Below are positions 1 through 5,780 of a DNA stretch of 9,078 bases, piece after piece. Position numbers and translations under genes: made by a program. How positions within the stretch are numbered: the first letter of the stretch is position 1; the number at the start of each line of letters is the position of its first letter. The stretch is taken from NCBI GenBank assembly GCA_947453015.1, contig CANGFL010000035.1, positions 1-9,078 of the forward strand, in the 5' to 3' direction. A model generated the notes under the pieces. It was not told where the DNA came from and searched no databases. It was given only the letters and a program-made list of their open reading frames with translations. Source of the DNA: Oxalobacteraceae bacterium (GTDB lineage Bacteria; Pseudomonadota; Gammaproteobacteria; Burkholderiales; Burkholderiaceae_D).

Positions 1-54
1 CAGCGCGCGCACTGCCGCAAAGACAAACCATGGCAAGTGCAAGCGACCAATATT

Positions 55-300
55 TCATGCGGAACGCCGGTAGGTAGAGGAGGAATTCGATGAAGCTGAG
101 TTTGCCGTACCGGGTTTTGCTACAAAGCCGCGGCAGCGCTGGCCATCAGCGCGCAATACTTCAACTGAAGGAGTGACGCGGCTCTTAAAGCCCATCAGCC
201 GGCAAAGATAAGGAAGTTTGGGATCCCAGCTAACGCCAAAGTGACGACACTGCCAGCAATTTGGCGCGCCATCCTGAGCGGTTTGGTTAGCGGAATTCAT
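55..300 (-). CDS. Small four-cysteine protein of unknown function
   Basis: An 81-residue protein whose function I cannot name. The visible core runs from residue 15 to 60 and holds four cysteines at 15, 18, 33 and 56 (CxxC-x14-C-x22-C), among aromatic and basic residues (CWQCRHF, then WDPKLPYLC, MGFKSR, EVLRADGQRCRGF). Four such cysteines could bind a zinc ion, but this is inferred from spacing only. The first 14 residues and the Ser/Asn-rich tail after residue 60 look disordered. There is no signal peptide or membrane segment, so it is probably cytoplasmic. Its ATG overlaps the TGA of the upstream membrane-protein gene (ATGA), which indicates translational coupling and co-transcription with that gene. 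The core resembles conserved small hypothetical proteins of Burkholderiales as I remember them; this was not verified. Confidence 0.7.
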   Translation of the reverse strand: MNSANQTAQDGAPNCWQCRHFGVSWDPKLPYLCRLMGFKSRVTPSVEVLRADGQRCRGFVAKPGTANSASSNSSSTYRRSA

Positions 301-542
301 TTTTTTTCGCGTTTTTTACGTTGATAGTCGTTCCAGGCTCGAAACACGACAGCGGCCATCACACCGGAAAGCATGACGACCCCTAATAGGGCCTGAAAAA
401 ACTCGCCTACGCTCATGTCGGGTGGCAAATAGCGCTTGGGATTCATCACTATCGTCAATAACAACAAGACAAAAGCGATCAACGTAATGCGTATCAGCCT
501 GAACATGATGCGGCGCCTGTTCTGGTTCGAATTCTGATCCAT
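297..542 (-). CDS. Small two-helix membrane protein of unknown function
   Basis: An 81-residue protein with two hydrophobic segments, roughly residues 14-33 and 49-67. They are separated by a short polar stretch (NPKRYLPPDMSVGEF). The N-terminus is basic (NRRR, then FRLIR) and the C-terminus is strongly basic (YQRKKREKK). By the positive-inside rule both ends probably face the cytoplasm, giving a helical hairpin in the inner membrane. An AGGG-containing Shine-Dalgarno-like stretch lies about ten bases before the chosen ATG. A second Met at residue 13 is a possible alternative start that would leave both helices intact. The gene lies 96 bases downstream of the giant flagellin on the same strand with no convincing terminator between, and overlaps the next small gene by four bases. 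No family is recognised; a flagellum-related role rests only on position. Confidence 0.65.
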   Translation of the reverse strand: MDQNSNQNRRRIMFRLIRITLIAFVLLLLTIVMNPKRYLPPDMSVGEFFQALLGVVMLSGVMAAVVFRAWNDYQRKKREKK

Positions 543-638
543 CTCTACCCTCGGATAACTACACCGACAGATAGTATTGTGTCACAGCAACACCCCTAAG
601 GGTCAATAGTCCTTTTATAACTACATCAAACCCCGCTA

Positions 639-3600
639 TTAACCCTGCAGCAGCTTCAATACGGTTTGCTGGCTGGTGTTCGCTTGTGCCAGCACCGCGG
701 TGGCGGCCTGTTGCATGATTTGCGCTTTAGCCAGCTCGGTACTTGCAGCAGCGTAGTCGGCGTCTTCAATCTGGCTGCGTGAAGCAGACAAATTAGTTGT
801 GACGTTCGACAAGTTGTTAATCACGTGCTGCATGCGATTCATCACCGCACCCATGGTAGCGCGCGTTGCATTTACCTTGTCCATCGCATCATCCAGCAAG
901 GTCAACACTGCGGAAGCACCATCACGCGTATTGATACGTACGCGACGATCTTCAACATTCAGGTCAACGTCACCTGTGATGTCACCTGTGATCGATCCTT
1001 TTTTACCAAAATCTGCCAGGTCAATCGTAATGTACTGATTCGCGGATGCTCCCACTTGGAAGGCCAATCGACCTACGCGTGGAGGATCCATCTCTTCACT
1101 TGAACGACCACCAAACGTACCCTCTTCAAAACCAAGGGCAGCGAAATTACCATCGGCACTGTAGCCTTTATCGCCCACCGTAATTTTGAACGGTTCGCCT
1201 GTGGCACGCAATTCATCCAATTGATCCGATGGTGGCGCGCCTTCAGGTGCAGGTAATTTAGGCAAGAGTGCAGGATCAGAAATCATGCGCACCGTGCTGT
1301 ATACCGTACGTGCGTTAGTCGATGTCGCTGTCGCATCTAACAGACCGCTGACATCATTGTTACCGTAACTATTTTCTGTGACCGTTGACAAAGTCAACGT
1401 TGGACCCGTGGTCGATACCGATGCACCTTTCAGGGTGAACGGAGACCCAGCGACCGTCGATGTAATGTCTAAGTAGCTACCGTTATTGGTGACTGAAATA
1501 TTTTTCAGCGTACCGGCTGTAACTGCGGCATTAATCGCCGTTTCCAGTGCATTTGCCATGCTGGTGGTTCCACCAGTAGCAGCATCGGACGTAATGGTTT
1601 GACCATTAATGATGACTGATGCTGTTTGTGAACCAACTGAGCCACCGACGGCGATACGGGATACCTGTGCGACTGAGCCGCCCTTATCTAAACCAAAACT
1701 AGCGGCTGACAAATCTTTTTGGTTTGAATCAAACCAGATAGATACATTGCGACCGTCAGATTCCAAAGTCACGCCACTACCATTGTCTTTAGCGGTAAGT
1801 CCATGCTGACCAGTACGTGCATTAATCGCCTCAACCACTTTTTCACGACGTGCAGTTCCTGTTTCGTTTTGAACAAACACGACAGGGACTGTCGTACCGT
1901 TTATATATAAGTTATAACTAGTGCCTCCATCAGTGGTAGAGGGGACACTGGTGGTGGTCGTCAAACCTTTGCTAATGACTGGATTAGCCAAAGCGCGAAC
2001 GCCCGTGGAACTAGCTGAATCATTAATTGCTGCGGCAATCGCTATCGCGCTGGCGCTAAGGTCACTGCTAGCAGTAAGAATGCTTGATTTAGTGTCATCG
2101 GCCGTTGTCGTAGCACGAATTTTCACGCCATTAATCATCAGATCATCCACATTCAGCGGCTTACTTGCTGCTGCCTGATTGGCTGCTACTGTGCTGGAAC
2201 TAATCGTACCGGTATTACTGCTACCGGTATCGGTTGAGATCGTAAATGGTGTGCCTGCAGTCGACGCATTAATCAACAATTCATTCACGCCACGACCGGC
2301 TGAAGCAGTCACGCCGAGGGTAGTATTTGCACTGATTAATGAAACTAAGTTATCACGAACTGATTGTGCGTCCGTAGTAACGCTAGACGTAAATGTTGTT
2401 CCGTTAATGGTTACCGAAAAGGTATCCGAGGATCCTATAGAACCACCAATCGTTACAGCATTAGTCTGGGCAACTGGGGCTGCCACAATCGCACGAGTAC
2501 TCGTATTAAATACAGATTGGTTTTTAGTGAAATTACCTTCGATCAAACCGGTGCGAGTAATATCGCCTGTCGTCGACGAAGAAACCACTACTGGTGCTTC
2601 GATTTTTGATTCAAGCGAATAGGTACCTGCGTGTACGCCAGTACGCAAACCTATGCTTTGACCAAACAACGCAGCACTGCTATCGGTTTCAAATGACACT
2701 TCAATATTGCGACCATCTGCTGCAACCAGCGTGACGCCTTTAGAGTCATAACCCGTATCAATCGCTTTCACACCCGTCTTAGAGGTGATCGCATTAATCG
2801 CACTCACCACATCGGAGCGCGTAGCACGTGTGTTATTCAGTGTCGTCGTAATGTCGGCAGAAGCATAACCATTAATAAATACTACGCCAGAGACCGAAGG
2901 TCCCACGGTCATCGCCTGGCCTGTTAATACGTTTTCATTCACCTTGGCGTAGACACCCGTACCTGGTTGCAAGGTTGCATATTCTTGAGTGACATCCACA
3001 ATCGGGCTCAGGCCCGTTGTACCTGGCGAAACGCTGGTACTAGGAACATCACGCTCAGACGTTGGGAAATCGAGTTTGATGGTTGAGCCGCCAGGTGCAT
3101 AACTAACAATACGACTGGTACTCGAATTAAATAATGAACTCGCACGCAATGCCGCAGCAATTTTAGCGGTGGCCAACGACGATGTACTCTCGGCGCTGGT
3201 CAACTGTACGCTAACACCGCCCACGACTATCGTGCCTGGTTGTGGAACACCTGTAAATGTGAGTGATTGCGACTCACCTACGTCAGCGCCACGTGAAGAT
3301 GCCATGCGATTAATCGCAGCCGCTTTCGCAATCGCACTACCCGCTGCATTATTTGCTGGCGAGAGTGTATCGTCAGACGCGTAAGATGCGCCAATATCAA
3401 TGCCATTGATACGCAAATCGCCGGCGCGCAAAGGCGGAATACCACCATCAATCGCGACTGACAAACCGACAGCGCGGTTGGTATAGTTCAGCGTGCTACC
3501 ACTAGAATCCTTCATGGTGTAGACCAAATCTTCAGAAATCACTTTACGATTTTGTCCATCAGTACCGCTAAAGGTAATGGTGCCGTTGGTTGGGTCGGCT

Positions 3601-4601
3601 GTACCATTCAAGGTATACGTTTGTTTATCCGCCGTCAGGAACGAAGCAGACACCACACCAAGACTAGATACTGAGAAACTCAGCGTACCACTCTTGAGGA
3701 AGCCACCATCACTGGCAAAATTTTCACCCGTCATCGCAACGGCTGCTCGGGTCGTTGCCACACTACTAGACACACCGGTAGCGCCTACATCCACCACCAC
3801 ATTACCAATATCAGCATCAGTCGCAGCATATTTAATCGTCAATTGACCATTGTCTGTCTGAGTAATAGTTCTACCAGACGTATTCGGATCAAAGCTAGGA
3901 TCTGCTTCCAAGGCTGTCTTAATCGCAGCGGTAAAGCTTCTTAATTTGTCGGAATCACTGTTACCTTGAATCGCAGACGCAGGGATAGTTACGGCCACAC
4001 CTCCGACTGTAATAACGCCTGTCGTAGGTACTGAGTTATCTGCAGTAAAGGTTAAGGTTTGAATTTCGCCTGAATCAGCGCCGGACAAGGTTCGCGTGGT
4101 GGTCGGATTAACAAACACGTCGGCTTCTTGACTGACTGAAGTAGCTTTAAAGACTGGCATCTCACCCACTCGCTGACCGGCGGTGCCATTCAATAGAGGG
4201 AATCCATTCCATTCGGTCGATTCAGAGATATGAACGATCTCAGCTTTGAGCTGCTGGAATTCCAAATCCAGATAGCTACGCTGTGCATTGTCGTTCGTAT
4301 CATTGACTGCCTGAACGGCCAACTCACGCATGCGTTGCATCATGTCTGTGATTTCGTTGGTCGCCCCTTCAGCTGTCTGAATCAGCGAAATGCCGTCGCC
4401 CGCATTTCGAACCGCTTGATTCAGACCACGAATCTGATTCGTCATCCGAGTTGAAATCGCTAAACCGGCCGCATCGTCAGCAGCGGTATTAATCCGCTTG
4501 CCGGTCGATAGCTGCGCCATCGCCTTCGATTGTGCGCCTTCGGTTCGTTTTAGCGCTGACTGTGTGAACAGCGCTTTCAAGTTGGTATTGATGACTGCCA
4601 T
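639..4601 (-). CDS. Giant flagellin with module-repeat insert (1320 aa)
   Basis: Structural subunit of the flagellar filament, exported through the flagellar type III system and assembled under the FliD cap. The N-terminal D0/D1 region (residues 1-140) is classical: MAVINTN start, LSTGKRINTAADDAAGLAIS, then QRMRELAVQ, with Gln89, Arg90, Leu94 and Glu114 at the same numbers as the TLR5-contact residues of Salmonella FliC. The C-terminal D1/D0 region (about 1178-1320) ends in LLQG after SRSQIEDADYA and QQAATAVLAQAN. Typical flagellins are about 270-500 residues, so about 1000 residues are inserted between these ends. The insert contains repeated modules: two X (about 178-285, 442-538), two flagellin-IN-like (395-440, 817-870), two Y (570-650, 895-972) and two Z (716-805, 984-1075), plus a unique stretch (290-390) and a Pro-rich linker (1110-1130). 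The Shine-Dalgarno AAGGAG (4611-4616) sits nine bases before the ATG. There is no frameshift. Giant flagellins over 1000 residues are known in a few proteobacteria. Confidence 0.96.
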   Translation of the reverse strand: MAVINTNLKALFTQSALKRTEGAQSKAMAQLSTGKRINTAADDAAGLAISTRMTNQIRGLNQAVRNAGDGISLIQTAEGATNEITDMMQRMRELAVQAVNDTNDNAQRSYLDLEFQQLKAEIVHISESTEWNGFPLLNGTAGQRVGEMPVFKATSVSQEADVFVNPTTTRTLSGADSGEIQTLTFTADNSVPTTGVITVGGVAVTIPASAIQGNSDSDKLRSFTAAIKTALEADPSFDPNTSGRTITQTDNGQLTIKYAATDADIGNVVVDVGATGVSSSVATTRAAVAMTGENFASDGGFLKSGTLSFSVSSLGVVSASFLTADKQTYTLNGTADPTNGTITFSGTDGQNRKVISEDLVYTMKDSSGSTLNYTNRAVGLSVAIDGGIPPLRAGDLRINGIDIGASYASDDTLSPANNAAGSAIAKAAAINRMASSRGADVGESQSLTFTGVPQPGTIVVGGVSVQLTSAESTSSLATAKIAAALRASSLFNSSTSRIVSYAPGGSTIKLDFPTSERDVPSTSVSPGTTGLSPIVDVTQEYATLQPGTGVYAKVNENVLTGQAMTVGPSVSGVVFINGYASADITTTLNNTRATRSDVVSAINAITSKTGVKAIDTGYDSKGVTLVAADGRNIEVSFETDSSAALFGQSIGLRTGVHAGTYSLESKIEAPVVVSSSTTGDITRTGLIEGNFTKNQSVFNTSTRAIVAAPVAQTNAVTIGGSIGSSDTFSVTINGTTFTSSVTTDAQSVRDNLVSLISANTTLGVTASAGRGVNELLINASTAGTPFTISTDTGSSNTGTISSSTVAANQAAASKPLNVDDLMINGVKIRATTTADDTKSSILTASSDLSASAIAIAAAINDSASSTGVRALANPVISKGLTTTTSVPSTTDGGTSYNLYINGTTVPVVFVQNETGTARREKVVEAINARTGQHGLTAKDNGSGVTLESDGRNVSIWFDSNQKDLSAASFGLDKGGSVAQVSRIAVGGSVGSQTASVIINGQTITSDAATGGTTSMANALETAINAAVTAGTLKNISVTNNGSYLDITSTVAGSPFTLKGASVSTTGPTLTLSTVTENSYGNNDVSGLLDATATSTNARTVYSTVRMISDPALLPKLPAPEGAPPSDQLDELRATGEPFKITVGDKGYSADGNFAALGFEEGTFGGRSSEEMDPPRVGRLAFQVGASANQYITIDLADFGKKGSITGDITGDVDLNVEDRRVRINTRDGASAVLTLLDDAMDKVNATRATMGAVMNRMQHVINNLSNVTTNLSASRSQIEDADYAAASTELAKAQIMQQAATAVLAQANTSQQTVLKLLQG
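969..992 (-). repeat. 12-bp perfect tandem duplication inside flagellin
   Basis: The plus-strand unit GTCACCTGTGAT occurs twice in a row and encodes ITGD-ITGD (residues 1204-1211), just inside the C-terminal D1 region. The two copies are identical at DNA level, unlike the old diverged modules. This suggests a recent replication-slippage event that kept the reading frame. Confidence 0.8.
1377..2153 (-). repeat. Flagellin insert block 2 (IN2-Y2-Z2)
   Basis: Residues about 817-1075. It repeats block 1 without module X: DLMING (820-825) and AIAIAAAIN (852-860); then YING (899-902), VVEAINARTGQHG (922-934), DGRN (949-952) and SAASFG (965-970); then VGGSVGS (985-991), VIINGQTITS and AGSPFT (1051-1056). 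Either X was lost from block 2 or it was inserted into block 1. Confidence 0.7.
2187..3419 (-). repeat. Flagellin insert block 1 (IN1-X2-Y1-Z1)
   Basis: Residues about 395-805. In order: a flagellin-IN-like motif (DLRING at 395-400, AIAKAAAIN at 423-431); module X copy 2 (442-538); module Y copy 1 (FING at 575-578, VVSAINAITSKTG at 598-610, DGRN at 629-632, SAALFG at 642-647); and module Z copy 1 (IGGSIGS at 718-724, VTINGTTFTSS, AGTPFT at 782-787). The IN, Y and Z modules recur in the same order in block 2, so this is one half of a large internal tandem duplication. Confidence 0.7.
3747..4070 (-). repeat. Flagellin insert module X, copy 1
   Basis: Residues about 178-285 of the giant flagellin. 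It opens with QTLTFT (181-186), then ITVGGVAVTI with VGGV at 199-202. A predicted helix follows around AAIKTALEA, then a strand-rich stretch ending VGATGVSSS. It matches module X copy 2 (442-538) in motif order and spacing: QSLTFT, IVVGGVSVQL, IAAALRAS, SPGTTGLSP. The copies are well diverged, so the duplication is old. Confidence 0.65.
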
Positions 4602-4643
4602 TTTTGGTTTCTCCTTGCGGCGTCCTATGCTTGCTTAATCTTT

Positions 4644-4661
4644 CACGGGCGAAATCCCGTG
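4644..4661 (-). other. 5'-UTR stem-loop of the giant flagellin mRNA
   Basis: A perfect 6-bp stem CACGGG/CCCGTG with a six-base loop. It begins about six bases after the transcription start predicted from the sigma54 promoter (about 4666). It lies 28 bases upstream of the Shine-Dalgarno, so it does not block ribosome entry directly. A 5'-terminal stem-loop of this sort can protect an mRNA from decay; that role is an inference. Confidence 0.5.
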
Positions 4662-4676
4662 TGTTGATTTAGTCTA

Positions 4677-4693
4677 TGCAAACGCCGTGCCAG
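4677..4693 (-). promoter_or_regulatory. sigma54 (RpoN) promoter of the giant flagellin gene
   Basis: On the minus strand the sequence reads CTGGCACGGCGTTTGCA. This matches the sigma54 consensus YTGGCACGrNNNTTGCW at every defined position, with GG (4691-4690) and GC (4679-4678) exactly ten bases apart. The predicted start is near 4666, giving a leader of about 65 bases. No sigma28-like TAAA-N15-CCGAT element was found upstream of this gene. Confidence 0.88.
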
Positions 4694-4764
4694 GTTAAAA
4701 ACTCCATTAAATTCAAATAGTTACACTTATTTTCTGCTACTTCTTAAATCTTGCTACTGCTGCC

Positions 4765-4801
4765 TGGCAATTTCTGTCGGTAATCCGGCAGGCATTTGCC
4801 A
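4765..4801. repeat. Nested inverted repeat upstream of the giant flagellin promoter
   Basis: Outer arms TGGCAA (4765-4770) and TTGCCA (4796-4801) enclose a 7-bp stem CTGTCGG/CCGGCAG (4774-4780/4785-4791; one G-U pair in the plus-strand RNA) with loop TAAT. It lies 72-108 bp upstream of the -24 element, where enhancer-binding proteins of sigma54 commonly bind. It also lies just after the TPR gene stop and could act in its 3' end, but it has no following T-tract on the minus strand. The adjoining 4801-4820 is an ATTA-repeat AT-rich stretch. Confidence 0.45.
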
Positions 4802-4831
4802 TTAATTAATTAATAATTTTTATTAATCCGA

Positions 4832-5290
4832 TTAACGCTGCACCGCGCCTAAACCCAAGGCTTCAGCCAGTGCGTCATATTCTTTCAATAACTCAGGATG
4901 ATCTGGGAATAAGGCCAGTGCGACACCCGCCGCTTCAAATGCCTCTGCCAGATCCAGATTGCAGCGCAAGGAACGGATCAACATAGAGTGGGTAAACACC
5001 GTCGCCCTACTCGTCTGCATTTCCATTAATTGCTTGAGCAGATCTACCGCTTGCGGCCAATCCTCTCTGACGACTGATAGCAAACTAGTGATAGCCAAAA
5101 TATCTTCACTCTCTGGATAGAGAGCCAATCCGGCATCGCCCAGTGCATAAGCCAACGCATCACGATCCTGACCCATCAAAGCTTGAATAGCCTCACGGAT
5201 TTCCTCCGGCGCGAAACGGGACACCTGTAAGGTGTTAAAAGGTTGACCGTGTTCTGCGTGAAAAATCAGTTCTTGAGCGAGATTAGCCAT
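4832..5290 (-). CDS. TPR-like helical protein, candidate flagellin accessory factor
   Basis: A 152-residue protein predicted to be almost wholly alpha-helical, with no signal peptide or membrane segment, so cytoplasmic. Helix pairs resembling tetratricopeptide repeats are visible. One spans about 45-90, with ALGDAGLALYPESEDI, then LLSVVREDWPQAVDLLKQL. Another spans about 111-145, with LAEAFEAAGVALALFPDHPE, then LLKEYDALAEALG. The AL-x-P turns are typical of TPR units. Small TPR proteins often act as chaperones or adaptors for type III secretion (for example the HrpB1/HrpK group of similar length), but I see no signature proving membership. The Shine-Dalgarno AGGAG (5298-5302) lies seven bases before the ATG. 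The gene has its own sigma54-type promoter and lies directly upstream of the giant flagellin on the same strand. A dedicated chaperone or regulatory role for that flagellin is an inference. Confidence 0.8.
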   Translation of the reverse strand: MANLAQELIFHAEHGQPFNTLQVSRFAPEEIREAIQALMGQDRDALAYALGDAGLALYPESEDILAITSLLSVVREDWPQAVDLLKQLMEMQTSRATVFTHSMLIRSLRCNLDLAEAFEAAGVALALFPDHPELLKEYDALAEALGLGAVQR

Positions 5291-5369
5291 AGTTAAGCTC
5301 CTGTTTAATAGCTTTGTTCGAAGTTGAGGTTAATTGCATCATCGCAATCTTCCTGGACAGGACCTATTA

Positions 5370-5386
5370 AGCAAAACGGATGCCAG
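5370..5386 (-). promoter_or_regulatory. sigma54 promoter of the TPR-like gene
   Basis: The minus strand reads CTGGCATCCGTTTTGCT. TGGCA and TTGCT are intact and GG (5384-5383) is exactly ten bases from GC (5372-5371); only the CG after TGGCA departs from consensus. The predicted start is near 5359, about 68 bases before the ATG, closely matching the layout at the giant flagellin. Confidence 0.75.
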
Positions 5387-5489
5387 CTTCAGAAAGTCTA
5401 GAAACTGTCGATAGAGTGACGTTTTTTCCGATTTCCTACCCTATAAAAGCCTGGATAAGCAAAGAAAATCACGTCATTAAAGATAGTTA

Positions 5490-5582
5490 TGCCGCCTAGC
5501 GGCAAGGCATTGCCCGTATGATTGCCGCCGTGGCAGTTGCTTGCCACTTGTTTGCCGCCCCCCGGCAACCAGGCCAGGCAAA
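5490..5582. promoter_or_regulatory. Cluster of TTGCC/GGCAA inverted repeats, candidate shared enhancer
   Basis: Seven copies of the pentamer TTGCC or its complement GGCAA occur in about 82 bp: GGCAA at 5501, 5564 and 5578; TTGCC at 5510, 5522, 5541 and 5552. They form successive hairpin-like repeats: TGCCGC-CTA-GCGGCA (5490-5504), GGCAA-GGCA-TTGCC (5501-5514), GTGGCA-GTTGCT-TGCCAC (5530-5547) and TTGCCG-CCCCC-CGGCAA (5552-5568). The cluster lies 74-166 bp upstream of the fliD sigma54 candidate and 104-196 bp upstream of the divergent TPR-gene promoter. It fits an activator-binding region serving both. The rest of the 490-bp gap (5291-5780) holds the two promoters and leaders; no gene is supported there. 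Confidence 0.5.
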
Positions 5583-5655
5583 CTAAGCATCACCGATTAA
5601 ACAGCGACCCGCCTCCAGTGCTCATAGCAAGTGCGAGGCCAGGATCGAGCAAAAA

Positions 5656-5671
5656 TGGCATGTTTCCTGCT
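5656..5671 (+). promoter_or_regulatory. Candidate sigma54 promoter of fliD
   Basis: The sequence TGGCATGTTTCCTGCT has GG (5657-5658) and GC (5669-5670) exactly ten bases apart, an intact TGGCA and a TGCT end. It departs from consensus at the sixth base and at the first T of TTGC. The predicted start is near 5682, leaving a leader of about 99 bases. It is weaker than the two minus-strand sigma54 sites. Confidence 0.55.
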
Positions 5672-5780
5672 TATAAACGCGCGCGAGAGGCACACTTACT
5701 AGCTGAATACAAAAAATACAGCTGAAGTGACTAAAGGAATACTCCGCCGATCCGACATATAACAAAACTAGGAACAGCTT

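Noticed and set aside
1..31. Possible start of another minus-strand gene (ATG at 31-29, MVCLCGSARA)
   Set aside because: Only ten codons are visible and no Shine-Dalgarno precedes it, so a gene cannot be supported.
2179..2622. 147-codon open frame antisense to the giant flagellin
   Set aside because: It is the complement of Ser/Thr/Val-rich repeat codons, has no ribosome site of its own, and is typical of antisense shadows in long genes.
639..4601. Flagellinolysin (protease domain in the flagellin insert)
   Set aside because: No HExxH motif occurs in the 1320 residues; the insert is strand-rich repeat modules.
4771..4800. sigma28-like ACCGACAG upstream of the giant flagellin on the minus strand
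   Set aside because: No TAAA lies 15 bases upstream (it reads GGCA), and the element belongs to an inverted repeat.
5531..5545. TGGCAGTTGCTTGCC as a second sigma54 promoter
   Set aside because: GG and GC are nine bases apart, not ten, and the sequence is part of the inverted-repeat cluster.
5522..5725. 67-codon open frame with a TTG start upstream of fliD
   Set aside because: It covers the inverted-repeat cluster and the sigma54 candidate, has no Shine-Dalgarno, and its Pro/Arg-rich product looks like out-of-frame translation.
5746..5753. GCCGATCC as a sigma28 -10 element for fliD
   Set aside because: The nearest TAAA is only ten bases upstream; the position 15 bases upstream reads GTGA. 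The GG-N10-GC site at 5656 is a better candidate.
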